Notes: a model not told the origin generated them from the letters alone. DNA of 24,615 nucleotides from an uncultured Bacilli bacterium (GCA_947631895.1 CANRMU010000002.1:1-24615); one strand, 5' to 3'. Counted from the stretch's first letter, positions 1 to 7,507 are shown. Translations and numbers: made by a program.

Positions 1-1533
1 AGTTAATTTTTCAACTGTTAAATCTTGTTTAATCCAATCATTTACAATTTGTTCTACTCTTTGTTTTTCTTCATCACTTAATTTATGATCACAAGAAAAG
101 TCAAATCTTAATCTTTCTGGTGTTATATTACTTCCTTTTTGGTGAACATCTTTATTAACAACTATTTTTAAAGCCGCATTAAGTAAATGAGTTGCCGTAT
201 GATATTTAGTTTCTACTACTCCATCACCACTTAGTCCACCTTTAAATTTACCAGCTGAAGCTGTTCTTGATTTTTCTTGATGTTCACTAAACTTTTTCTT
301 AAAACCATCAAGATCAACACTCATATTTGCTTCTTTAGCAACTTCAATGGTTAATTCAATTGGAAAACCATAAGTATCATATAAATGAAAAGCTGTCTCT
401 CCATCAACATTTTGCATATTCTTAGTTAACTTTTCAAAAACTTTTAAACCTTTTTCTAAGGTTTTATTAAATTTTTCTTTTTCATTTTTTAAAACATCTA
501 GTACAACTTGTTTATTTTCTTTTAATTCTTTATAGGTATCTTGATATTCTAAGATAAAGATATTAGCAATTTCTTCTTCCCAATTACTAGCAATATCAAT
601 ATTTAATTTTCTAGCATGACGAATTGCTCTTCTAATTAATCTTCTTAAAATATAACCTTGATCTGTATTACTTGGTTTGATTCCACTTGGATCAGCCGCA
701 ATAAAAACAGAAGTTCTTAGATGGTCTAGAATAATTCGCATTGACTTTTCATTACCTTGATATGGTAAATTAGTTATCTTTTCTAAAGATTTTAAAGCAT
801 CTGCCCAAATGCTAGTTAAATAATTATCATTAACGCCTTCTAGAATAGCTGTTGTTCTTTCAACACCCATTCCCGTATCCACATTTTTAGCTTTTAATTC
901 GGTTATTTTACCATCTTTATCTTGATAATATTCCATAAAAACATTATTCCATATTTCTACCCAACGACTATCACTTGGATCAAAAATTCGCGGTACTTCT
1001 TCATCACTACGAAAGTAAAAAATTTCTGTATCGCCTCCACATGGTCCTGATTCTCCAGCTATCCAAAAATTATCATCACGACCTAAATAAGCAATTCTTT
1101 CTTTTGATATTCCATGTTTAAGCCAATTATTCGCGCTTACTTCATCTTTTGGTATTTGCTTATCTCCTTCATAAACTGTAATTGCTAATTTTTCTACGGG
1201 AATATTTAAAACTTTAGTTAAAAAATTAAAACTATATTCAATACTTTCATCTTTAAAATAATCTCCTAAACTCCAATTACCTAACATTTCAAAGAAGGTA
1301 TGATGAGTATTATCCCCAATACTTTCTAAATCAGTTAATCTAATACATTTTTGCACATCACATAATCTTTTACCAAAAGGATGTTCTTCTCCCATTAAAT
1401 AAGGTATTAAAGGTTGCATTCCAGCCGTATTAAACAAAACTGATGGGTCATTTTCTGGTACTACTGGAGCACTTGGAATAACCACATGTCCTAAACTTTC
1501 AAAATATTCTAAATATAATTTCTTTAAATTCAT
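1..1533 (-). CDS. alaS: Alanyl-tRNA synthetase, N-terminal 511 residues (3' end beyond window)
   Basis: Charges tRNA-Ala with alanine in the cytosol. The reading frame starts at ATG 1531-1533 and runs off the left edge without a stop. Seen: a class II core with TAGMQPLIPYLMG near the N-terminus and FFEMLGNWSLGDYF, and the editing-domain motif HTATHLL with its first His at residue 445. In the usual bacterial AlaRS this motif lies about 120 residues further on. Here a short KFKGGLSGDG-type linker joins the aminoacylation half to the editing domain, so the beta-barrel insert seems missing; this compact form is known in some lineages. ATG overlaps the stop of the upstream kinase-like gene by 4 nt (ATGA), indicating translational coupling. 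Both genes lie under the Ala T-box. Identity is secure; only the C-terminus is unseen. Confidence 0.97.
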   Translation of the reverse strand, partial: MNLKKLYLEYFESLGHVVIPSAPVVPENDPSVLFNTAGMQPLIPYLMGEEHPFGKRLCDVQKCIRLTDLESIGDNTHHTFFEMLGNWSLGDYFKDESIEYSFNFLTKVLNIPVEKLAITVYEGDKQIPKDEVSANNWLKHGISKERIAYLGRDDNFWIAGESGPCGGDTEIFYFRSDEEVPRIFDPSDSRWVEIWNNVFMEYYQDKDGKITELKAKNVDTGMGVERTTAILEGVNDNYLTSIWADALKSLEKITNLPYQGNEKSMRIILDHLRTSVFIAADPSGIKPSNTDQGYILRRLIRRAIRHARKLNIDIASNWEEEIANIFILEYQDTYKELKENKQVVLDVLKNEKEKFNKTLEKGLKVFEKLTKNMQNVDGETAFHLYDTYGFPIELTIEVAKEANMSVDLDGFKKKFSEHQEKSRTASAGKFKGGLSGDGVVETKYHTATHLLNAALKIVVNKDVHQKGSNITPERLRFDFSCDHKLSDEEKQRVEQIVNDWIKQDLTVEKLT

Positions 1534-2060
1534 TCTAATCCCTCCAATATTTCATATACATCATTTTTTAAATTTTGTAAAAATTCATTATGAATAACAT
1601 AATCAAAACCATCATAATTATCTAAAGCATGTTCTGTTGGATGATTTGCTTGTTTAATTGTTAATGGTGAATCTTCTAGTTCATTTATAACTAATATTGA
1701 TATAGCTTTAGGATAATCACTTTTCATACTAATAATTTCTTCAGGATATCTTACATCAGATATAATAACATTTTTAAAAAATCTTTCATAAACTAACATA
1801 TCCGTTTTCATTCTCTTAATTAATAAATCTTTTTGTTTTAAATTTTCTCTTATAAATAATCCCATTTCTTGTAAAAATTGTCTTGGTTTATTATCTGGAT
1901 TACCATCCCAATCTAACATTTCTTTAGCAAATATTTTAAGATATTTACTATATTCAGTTATAACGGTTTTTTCTTGTTTTTTTTCATAATATTCTTTAAT
2001 TATTTTGGCAACTTCACTTTTACCACTTCCCGCTTTACCCGCGACTAAAAATAATCTCAT
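1530..2060 (-). CDS. Deoxynucleoside monophosphate kinase-like P-loop protein
   Basis: Predicted 176-residue P-loop kinase. Walker A GKAGSGKS lies at residues 8-15. The KPRQFLQEMG segment and the ISDVRYPEE motif resemble phage-type dNMP kinases and dephospho-CoA-kinase-like proteins, so phosphorylation of a deoxynucleotide is the best guess; the substrate is not proven. An upstream in-frame start at 2093 exists, but it falls inside the T-box terminator and has no ribosome site. ATG 2058-2060 is preceded by GGAGG at good spacing and puts the P-loop at the usual distance from the N-terminus. It is the first gene after the Ala T-box and overlaps alaS by 4 nt, so it should be induced together with alaS when charged tRNA-Ala falls. 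Why a nucleotide kinase should follow alanine supply is unclear. Confidence 0.75.
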   Translation of the reverse strand: MRLFLVAGKAGSGKSEVAKIIKEYYEKKQEKTVITEYSKYLKIFAKEMLDWDGNPDNKPRQFLQEMGLFIRENLKQKDLLIKRMKTDMLVYERFFKNVIISDVRYPEEIISMKSDYPKAISILVINELEDSPLTIKQANHPTEHALDNYDGFDYVIHNEFLQNLKNDVYEILEGLE

Positions 2061-2075
2061 AGCTTTCCTCCAATC

Positions 2076-2246
2076 AAAAAGAATGGTCACCAAAGGAGTC
2101 TATTAGACGGTACCATCCTTATTTTTACTTAATTTTTTTAACGAGTTATCCCCGAAGTTATCTCCCTAGGTAGCACCATAAAAATCTTCATTGTAAATTT
2201 CCACCAACCATTTACTCTCTATAAAATCTAATTTTTATTTTCCTAG
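2076..2246 (-). promoter_or_regulatory. T-box riboswitch, alanine-specific (specifier GCU)
   Basis: Read on the minus strand. Stem I base CTAGG (2242-2246) pairs with CCTAG (2166-2170), and ATAAAAAT pairs with ATTTTTAT above it. AGAGAG and the GGTTGGTGGAA loop, closed by GTAAAT/ATTTAC, match the distal stem I. Specifier GCT (2172-2174) is followed by a purine, as expected for Ala. The T-box sequence AGGATGGTACCGTC lies at 2106-2119, and its UGGU bulge would pair with an ACCA tRNA end, which fits tRNA-Ala. Antiterminator: AAGGA/TCCTT plus GTCT/AGAC. Competing terminator: ATGGTACC with GGTGACCAT, then TCTTTTT. Uncharged tRNA-Ala should allow read-through into the kinase-like gene and alaS. The 5' part overlaps the last codons of the AI-2E gene. 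Confidence 0.93.
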
Positions 2247-3404
2247 TTCATCAATAACTAAATCATTTTCATGAAATAAATTATATTTTTCTTTAAAAAA
2301 CTTCCAAACAACTTTAGCAAGAGCTATACAAGGTGTTGCTAAAATCATTCCTATAATACCAAAAAAATGTTCAAAAATCAATAAGCCAACAATAATTGTT
2401 ACAGGATGTAATTTAGTTGTTTTACTCATAATTATTGGTTGTAAGATATTATTTTCAAGCATTTGAACTATAAAGGCTACAATAATAGTCATAATACCAA
2501 CAATAGGTCCTTGCGAAAAACCAATAATAGCCGCGATTATACCACCAATATAAGGTCCAATATAAGGAATTAAATCAGTTATACCACATAATAATCCAAA
2601 TAATAAAGGACCTTGTAAACCAATTACCCAAAAGCCAAAGGAATCACAAACAAAGACCATTAAAGCTACTAAAAAGGTGCCATTAACACTTTTACGAACT
2701 TCAGTCGAAATATTAGTTATTAAAAGTGATATTTCAAAACGATTTTTCTTAGGTACTAATTTTAATAAATGACCATTAATAGAATTAAAATCCATTAAAA
2801 TATATATGCCAATAACTAAACCAAAAGTAATAGTCACTAAACTAGAAAATAGGGTTCCTACTATATTAACTAACATAGTTGGAAGACTAGTAAAGAAATT
2901 ATTAACCCCATTAGTTAAAGTTGATAAAATACTATCTTTAGTTGCATTAAAATCAAAAGCATCAAAACCATTTAAACGATTAAATAAATTAGTAATAATT
3001 TTTTCTATCTCGTTAAATATAGCTGGCAAATTTTTAATTAAAGCCTCTATTTGAGTATAAATAGTCGGTATTAAAAATCTGATAAATAATATAGCTATTA
3101 ATAGAAAAAACGCATATACAATAACCGCCCCAAGCGCTCTAGGAATCTTTTTTTCTTCTAATTTAGTTACAACGGGATTTAATAACCACGCGATTATAAA
3201 GCCAATAAAGAATGGTGATAAAACACTTAATAAGCTAAATAAAAATTTCCATACTCCCCACTCTCTTGCAATAATTGTAACAATTAAAACCATTCCTATA
3301 ACCATTGCAATGTAAAATAGATGTAATATTTTTTTAGATAAACTTACAACTTCATTTACTTCATCAAGATTAATTTTATCAGAATTATTTTTAAAAAGCT
3401 TCAT
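2235..3404 (-). CDS. AI-2E family transporter (PerM/YueF-type membrane protein)
   Basis: A 389-residue polytopic membrane protein. Seen: hydrophobic segments at about residues 29-50, 56-77, 88-115 and 176-205, and a hydrophobic C-terminal half. The family signature region around DLIPYIGPYIGG and the late segment containing GMILATPCIALAKVVWKFF are both present, and the length is normal for the family. Members are linked to export of small molecules or ions (AI-2 export, Na+/H+ antiport); the substrate here is unknown. A start with GAGGAG just upstream and a -10-like TATAAT supports the chosen ATG. The stop codon lies inside stem I of the Ala T-box that serves the next genes, so the two transcription units are interlocked. 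Confidence 0.9.
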   Translation of the reverse strand: MKLFKNNSDKINLDEVNEVVSLSKKILHLFYIAMVIGMVLIVTIIAREWGVWKFLFSLLSVLSPFFIGFIIAWLLNPVVTKLEEKKIPRALGAVIVYAFFLLIAILFIRFLIPTIYTQIEALIKNLPAIFNEIEKIITNLFNRLNGFDAFDFNATKDSILSTLTNGVNNFFTSLPTMLVNIVGTLFSSLVTITFGLVIGIYILMDFNSINGHLLKLVPKKNRFEISLLITNISTEVRKSVNGTFLVALMVFVCDSFGFWVIGLQGPLLFGLLCGITDLIPYIGPYIGGIIAAIIGFSQGPIVGIMTIIVAFIVQMLENNILQPIIMSKTTKLHPVTIIVGLLIFEHFFGIIGMILATPCIALAKVVWKFFKEKYNLFHENDLVIDELGK

Positions 3405-3427
3405 TATGATCTCTCCTCTATATTCGT

Positions 3428-3457
3428 ATTATATCATAAACCTTATTTTTTATGAAA
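3428..3457 (-). promoter_or_regulatory. Sigma-A-type promoter for the AI-2E gene
   Basis: TTTCAT (3452-3457), an 18-nt spacer and TATAAT (3428-3433) stand upstream of a GAGGAG ribosome site. The -10 is perfect and the -35 weak. Confidence 0.5.
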
Positions 3458-3485
3458 AAAAAGAACTAGTACTTTACTAATTCTT
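3455..3485 (-). terminator. Rho-independent terminator after the 305-residue membrane-anchored protein
   Basis: Minus-strand AAGAATTAGTA pairs with TACTAGTTCTT (11 bp, one G-U) around a 3-nt loop, followed by eight T. The stem touches the stop codon of the gene at 3485. Confidence 0.88.
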
Positions 3486-4402
3486 TACTTATCTATTTGA
3501 TATGATTCTGTTTCAATTTGATCTAAGAAAGATGGAACTTCTTTTACTTCTTCTTTCTTTTCTTCAGCTTTTTTAGGTAAATCAATTTTTTTAGGTAATT
3601 CAAATGGTGCAGGTTTAACTGGTTTTACTTCTTCTTTTTTCTCTTCATTACGATTTACATACACTGAACTAAAGACATTTGGCATCTTTGGTTTTTCTTC
3701 AATTACTGGTTTAATTTCTGGCTTTATTTCTTCTTTATTAACTACTTGTTCAGGTATTTTATCAGGTTCAACTGTTTCAAAAGTTGGAAAAGCAAATGGT
3801 TTTTCAGAAATTACTGGTTTTACTTCTTTAACTTCTTCTTTTACAGGTTCTATTACGGGCATATTAACCACTGGAACTTCAATATCATTACTAACTTCAA
3901 CATTTTTACTTTCTTTAATTGACTCTAATTCTTTATTAATCGCGTCTGCTAAAGCTTCAAAATCAAATTCTTTAGTTTCATCATCTACTTCTTCTGGAGT
4001 ATTATTAATATTTTCAGTTAAATTAACATTAGTAATTTGGGGTTCTTCTTTAACTTCAAGAGGAACTTCATTCGTTACTTCCTTAAATGTTGGAATAGCC
4101 TCACTAGCTAAAGGCGTCTCATCTACTTTGGCCTCTGTAATAGGCTCAAGAGCAATTGGCTCTTCTTTAGGCTGTTGACTAACTACTTCCTCACCTATTG
4201 GTTTAATAGCAATAGGTCCCGTAGCATTGTTTTCAACTAATTGTTTTTCTTTTTCTTTAGCAACTTGTAATTCTTTTGTTTTCTTTTCATCTTTTTTGCC
4301 TAAAAATAAAACAATGAAAAATAAAACTACTAAAACAGCTATTGCTATTACTAAATATAGTCCAAAATTTTCATTACTATATAACTTTTCTAAAAAATCC
4401 AT
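3485..4402 (-). CDS. Single-pass membrane protein with long acidic/proline-rich disordered tail (unknown function)
   Basis: Not recognised. It has 305 residues: a short N-terminal stretch, one strong transmembrane helix at about residues 14-34 (LYLVIAIAVLVVLFFIVLF), then KKDEKKTKE and about 260 residues of low-complexity sequence rich in Glu, Lys, Pro and Val. Repeated motifs of the type KPVIEEKP and EEVKPVKP occur, with no globular domain visible. The positively charged flank after the helix suggests the tail is cytoplasmic, where it could act as a flexible scaffold or tether, perhaps in cell division or envelope assembly; this is inference only. It has its own promoter and a strong terminator, so it is monocistronic. 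AAGGTG at suitable spacing supports ATG 4400-4402. Confidence 0.75.
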   Translation of the reverse strand: MDFLEKLYSNENFGLYLVIAIAVLVVLFFIVLFLGKKDEKKTKELQVAKEKEKQLVENNATGPIAIKPIGEEVVSQQPKEEPIALEPITEAKVDETPLASEAIPTFKEVTNEVPLEVKEEPQITNVNLTENINNTPEEVDDETKEFDFEALADAINKELESIKESKNVEVSNDIEVPVVNMPVIEPVKEEVKEVKPVISEKPFAFPTFETVEPDKIPEQVVNKEEIKPEIKPVIEEKPKMPNVFSSVYVNRNEEKKEEVKPVKPAPFELPKKIDLPKKAEEKKEEVKEVPSFLDQIETESYQIDK

Positions 4403-4429
4403 ACACTAATCACCTTATTCTTCTTTTTT

Positions 4430-4459
4430 AGAATATCATAAAAAGAATAAGTAAGTCAA
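4430..4459 (-). promoter_or_regulatory. Promoter for the 305-residue membrane-anchored protein
   Basis: TTGACT (4454-4459), an 18-nt spacer and TATTCT (4430-4435) precede the AAGGTG ribosome site. No clear hairpin terminator for tyrS is seen between 4436 and 4490, so some read-through from tyrS is possible. Confidence 0.5.
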
Positions 4460-4490
4460 CTATAATTTTTGGCTGATGTCAATTTTTAAA

Positions 4491-5711
4491 TTATTTTTGA
4501 ATTAAAATATAATATTTTTTCTTTCCTCTTCTAATTATATTATATTTTCTTTTATTATCTAATTTAGCATTTTCTAAATTAACAATCTCTCCATTAACAC
4601 TAATGGCATTGTTAGTTAAAAATTCTCGAGCTTCTCTCTTTGAAGATGCAATTTTATTATTAACTAAAATATCAATTAATACTTCATCTTTATGATAATT
4701 GAATGTTGGTACATCTTTAAATACTTGTAAAATTTCTTCATCTGTTAAAGATGCAACATTGCCAGTAAATAATACTTCAGACACTTCTTTAGCATGAATG
4801 TATTCTTCTTTTCCATGTAAGAAAGTAATTACTTCTTCAGCTAACTTTTTTTGGGCAAGTCTAAGTTCTGGTTTTAAATTATGTTCACTCATAATACTTT
4901 CAATTTCTTCTTTTGATAAAAAGGTAAATCTTTTTAAATAATCTTCCATCATTACGTCTTCAAAATTTAACATATATTGATATAATTCATAACTAGAAGT
5001 TTTTTCTTTATCAAGCCATAGGGCATTACCATAAGATTTTCCTAATTTCATCCCATTAGAATCAGTTGTAAGTGGCATACTAAATGCATAAACTTCTTCA
5101 TTATTTAATTTTCTTATTAATTCAATACCAGTTGTTAGATTTCCCCATTGATCAGATCCTCCAAATTGTAAAGTAACTCCATATAAATCATACAATTTTT
5201 TAAAATCATAGCCTTGAATTAACATATAAGAAAATTCAGCATAAGAAATACCAATATCTAATTGTCTTTTAACTAAATCTTTATTTAACATATAATTAAC
5301 ATTAATATATTTTCCAACATCTCTTAAAAAATCAATATAATTAATATCTTTAAACCAATCATAATTATTAACAATTGTTACATCATCACCAAATAATTGT
5401 TGCATTTGTTTTTTAATTTTAACAAAATTTTTTTCAATGACTTTAATATCAGCTTTTTCTCTTTCCCCAGTTCCTCTTGGATCTCCTACTCTTCCTGTTG
5501 CACCTCCAACTAAAATATAAGGTTTATGTCCAGCTCTTTTTAGTCTTTCAACCATTAAGAAAGTTGGAAATTGGCCAATATGTAAACTCTCAGCAGTAGG
5601 ATCTGCTCCAATATAAAAAGATAATCCCCCTTGATTTAATTTTTCTTTTAATTCCGGATTAGTTATATCTTTAATTAATCCTCGATATTCTAAATCTTCC
5701 CATAATGTCAT
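4491..5711 (-). CDS. tyrS: Tyrosyl-tRNA synthetase
   Basis: Charges tRNA-Tyr; cytosolic class I enzyme of 406 residues, normal length for bacterial TyrRS. The HIGH-type motif HIGQ is at residues 44-47, and the VGGATGRVGDPRG region and GGSDQWGN are conserved. The KMSKS loop reads KLGKS at residues 222-226. The last 65 or so residues form an S4 RNA-binding domain (REAREFL followed by INVNGE-like strands). The start MTLWEDLEYRGL fits family alignments. The gene sits only 4 nt after the stop of a two-helix membrane protein and probably shares its operon. Unlike alaS, no T-box is visible upstream. Confidence 0.97.
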   Translation of the reverse strand: MTLWEDLEYRGLIKDITNPELKEKLNQGGLSFYIGADPTAESLHIGQFPTFLMVERLKRAGHKPYILVGGATGRVGDPRGTGEREKADIKVIEKNFVKIKKQMQQLFGDDVTIVNNYDWFKDINYIDFLRDVGKYINVNYMLNKDLVKRQLDIGISYAEFSYMLIQGYDFKKLYDLYGVTLQFGGSDQWGNLTTGIELIRKLNNEEVYAFSMPLTTDSNGMKLGKSYGNALWLDKEKTSSYELYQYMLNFEDVMMEDYLKRFTFLSKEEIESIMSEHNLKPELRLAQKKLAEEVITFLHGKEEYIHAKEVSEVLFTGNVASLTDEEILQVFKDVPTFNYHKDEVLIDILVNNKIASSKREAREFLTNNAISVNGEIVNLENAKLDNKRKYNIIRRGKKKYYILIQK

Positions 5712-5715
5712 AATA

Positions 5716-6039
5716 TCACAACTCTCTTTCTTTTAATTTGTCATATACAATATATAAATATTGTACTTTCTTTTCCAAAAAATAATAATGATAAATATAA
5801 AATACAACAAAAACTAATAAAATCGCAAAAATAATTAAAAAGTAATAACTTAAAGTTCCTAATATCATAAAAATAATTGCAAATAGACTAAAGAATAATG
5901 TTACTATTAAATGAATTAATCTTTCATGTTGAAAAAACATAATTTTAATTTTAACATTATTTAGTTCTTCTTTAGTTATTTTTTCTTTTTTCAATAATTT
6001 TTCAACTTCAATTAGATAATTAGTCAGATACTTTCTCAT
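5716..6039 (-). CDS. Small membrane protein with two adjacent helices (unknown)
   Basis: Not recognised. It has 107 residues: a charged N-terminal helix (about residues 1-38, with LLKKEKITKEEL), two hydrophobic segments at about 41-62 and 64-84, and a short charged C-terminal helix ending KLKEREL. The layout suggests a helical hairpin in the membrane with both ends in the cytosol. The start lies within the end of the preceding gene (20-nt overlap) with GGGAG about 8 nt before the ATG, and tyrS follows after 4 nt. It is therefore the middle gene of a tightly packed three-gene unit. Confidence 0.72.
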   Translation of the reverse strand: MRKYLTNYLIEVEKLLKKEKITKEELNNVKIKIMFFQHERLIHLIVTLFFSLFAIIFMILGTLSYYFLIIFAILLVFVVFYIYHYYFLEKKVQYLYIVYDKLKEREL

Positions 6040-6943
6040 TTTTAAGCTCCCTTTTCTTAAGATAAAATATTAAACAAATAACTGCTATCACACCACTACT
6101 CATAATAAAGGCAAAAAGCATTTTACTCACCCCATCTATCACATAATTAGCTAAACTAGCAAATTCTTTTAATTCCATAACAACTATCTTTTTAACAAAA
6201 GTAGTTAAAAAAACATCAATCATAGTCATTATAAGAGTATAAGTTCCAAAAATAAAAGTATAATATTTAGCCCATCTAACCTTCCTTTTTAATAAATAAA
6301 TTAATAATAAAATTAAAAGAATACCAAAAGCATAAATAATTAAAAATGTAGAATTTGAAATAAAATTAATAAAGCTAAGCACATCTTTTAAAGATATATT
6401 TTGATATATTTTTATTTCGTTTTGATCAACATCATTTAATATTTCTTTAGGATTAGGAAAATAAGAAATAATTTCATCACCATGTAAATCAAGATATTCA
6501 TAGGCTTTATTTTCATAATTTTCTAAAAATTCTTTTTCTTCACTAGGCATATTTCTTTGAACAATATCTAAATTATCTTTAATTAATGATTTTAAATCTT
6601 CTTTAGTTAAAGCTTTTTGTTCTTCTTCCCCTAAAAGAGCACCTACACTATTGGCAGCATAAATACCAATAAAGTTTTTAGTAGCATCCGAATTTATTAC
6701 TTCACTTATCGCATTCTCAGGAATATTAAAAACTCTAAATATTTCTTTAGTTTTATCTAATAATTCTTTATTTTCTTCATAAACATTATCTAATACTTTT
6801 GAAAAATCATTATCAGTAATAGTCTTCTTAATTACATCACTATTTAAATAATGTTTTAAGGTATAACAGCCAGTTAAACCAATTAATCCCACAAGAGCTA
6901 AAATTGCTAAAATAATAGCTAAGAATGTTTTTACTTTTGGCAT
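6020..6943 (-). CDS. Membrane protein with N-terminal anchor and three C-terminal helices (unknown)
   Basis: Not recognised. It has 307 residues. The first 27 residues form a signal anchor ending in LIGLTGC, which could be read as a lipobox, but an ordinary membrane anchor is as likely. Residues 28-185 form a hydrophilic, helical, acidic region probably outside the cell, and hydrophobic segments follow at about 195-215, 225-250 and 272-293. The lysine-rich C-terminus ends KKRELKNEKVSD. GAGGTG before ATG 6941-6943 supports the start. The promoter has TTGTAA and TATCAT at 17-nt spacing. It leads the unit with the two-helix protein and tyrS. Confidence 0.72.
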   Translation of the reverse strand: MPKVKTFLAIILAILALVGLIGLTGCYTLKHYLNSDVIKKTITDNDFSKVLDNVYEENKELLDKTKEIFRVFNIPENAISEVINSDATKNFIGIYAANSVGALLGEEEQKALTKEDLKSLIKDNLDIVQRNMPSEEKEFLENYENKAYEYLDLHGDEIISYFPNPKEILNDVDQNEIKIYQNISLKDVLSFINFISNSTFLIIYAFGILLILLLIYLLKRKVRWAKYYTFIFGTYTLIMTMIDVFLTTFVKKIVVMELKEFASLANYVIDGVSKMLFAFIMSSGVIAVICLIFYLKKRELKNEKVSD

Positions 6944-6967
6944 TTTTAGTCACCTCTTCACAAATAT

Positions 6968-6996
6968 ATGATAACATATTTATATTTTTATTACAA
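6968..6996 (-). promoter_or_regulatory. Promoter for the membrane protein-tyrS unit
   Basis: Minus strand TTGTAA (6991-6996), a 17-nt spacer and TATCAT (6968-6973). Its -35 hexamer occupies the same bases as the -35 of the tRNA promoter on the other strand. Confidence 0.55.
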
Positions 6997-7020
6997 AGAG
7001 TTTTAAAAATATGTTATCAT
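6991..7020 (+). promoter_or_regulatory. Promoter for tRNA-Arg
   Basis: Plus strand TTACAA (6991-6996), an 18-nt spacer and TATCAT (7015-7020), about 37 nt before the mature tRNA 5' end. The 14-bp inverted repeat atatgataacatat (6966-6979) / atatgttatcatat (7009-7022) carries the -10 element of each direction. Confidence 0.55.
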
Positions 7021-7056
7021 ATAAGCAAGTCCCAGTACCTCAGGTGAGATTTAGAT

Positions 7057-7133
7057 GTCCTTGTAACTCAGTTGGATAGAGTAACGACCTCCTAAGTCGT
7101 ATGTCGGCAGTTCGAATCTGCCCAAGGACGCCA
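7057..7133 (+). tRNA. tRNA-Arg (anticodon CCT)
   Basis: A 77-nt gene with a full cloverleaf. The acceptor stem is GTCCTTG/CAAGGAC with discriminator G and encoded CCA. The anticodon arm is ACGAC-CTCCTAA-GTCGT with anticodon CCT, which reads AGG. The T arm contains GTTCGAATC. It has its own promoter and a terminator 13 nt after CCA, so it is monocistronic. It marks the left edge of the accessory region; no repeat of its 3' end was found elsewhere in the window. Confidence 0.97.
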
Positions 7134-7145
7134 GATGAAATTATA

Positions 7146-7180
7146 TGTCTTGAAATTATAAAGATTTCAAGGCATTTTTT
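7146..7180 (+). terminator. Terminator of tRNA-Arg
   Basis: TGTCTTGAAAT pairs with ATTTCAAGGCA (11 bp, one G-U) around a 7-nt loop, followed by six T. The same bases form the 3' end of the decayed reading frame on the minus strand. Confidence 0.88.
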
Positions 7181-7379
7181 ATTTTTAATTTTAATTCATC
7201 TAAAACTTCTTTATTAATTAAATCTTACTCATCATTTTTTAATAACAATTCTTCTATATAATTTTCTAAGTCTTCTACATTATATCAATTGTACTTATAT
7301 TTAACTTTCCTTCTTTAACATATGTCGTTAAATTTATTTTCTACATTGCTTTTTTTTCATACTTAAAATAAATCCTATC
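7156..7379 (-). pseudogene. Decayed coding fragment, function unknown
   Basis: Translation of the minus strand gives protein-like sequence broken by stops and a frame change. First comes a piece reading about DRIYFKYEKKAM, a stop, then KINLTTYVKEGKLNIST and IDIM. After a shift at about 7278 follow VEDLENYIEELLLKNDE, a stop (TAA), DLINKEVLDELKLK and IKNALKSL, then a final stop at 7156-7158. The Glu/Asp/Lys/Leu pattern and the purine bias of this strand suggest it was once coding. I do not recognise the family. The rest of the 7181-7507 gap holds a tandem repeat and the promoter of the next gene. Confidence 0.4.
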
Positions 7380-7407
7380 TTAAGCATAATTTACCCCGAA
7401 ATTTTTT

Positions 7408-7427
7408 TTACACTCGATTACACTCGA
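7408..7427. repeat. Tandem 10-bp repeat upstream of the helicase promoter
   Basis: Two perfect head-to-tail copies of TTACACTCGA, 14 bp before the -35 of the PLD-helicase promoter. Could be an operator or the scar of an insertion. Confidence 0.6.
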
Positions 7428-7440
7428 TATTTTGTTTAGG

Positions 7441-7470
7441 TTGAAGACAACGTCTTTGGCATGTTATAAT
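7441..7470 (+). promoter_or_regulatory. Promoter of the PLD-helicase/methyltransferase operon, with internal palindrome
   Basis: TTGAAG (7441-7446), an 18-nt spacer and TATAAT (7465-7470). The spacer contains the inverted repeat AAGAC-AAC-GTCTT (7444-7456), well placed for a repressor, though no regulator gene is present nearby. Confidence 0.6.
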
Positions 7471-7507
7471 TATATTGTATTTGGGGATATGATTTCTTAG
7501 AGAAAGT

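Noticed and set aside
2061..2093. Upstream extension of the kinase-like gene
   Set aside because: These codons lie in the T-box terminator; a better ribosome site and family-like start are at 2060.
2806..3054. Plus-strand frame opposite the AI-2E gene
   Set aside because: Shadow of a secure coding frame; no ribosome site.
4460..4490. Second TTGACA promoter after tyrS
   Set aside because: TTGACA at about 4477-4482 has no -10 at 16-18 nt; the downstream TTGACT/TATTCT pair fits better.
7057..7133. tRNA-Arg as the att site of an integrated element
   Set aside because: No direct repeat of the tRNA 3' end and no integrase gene found in the window.
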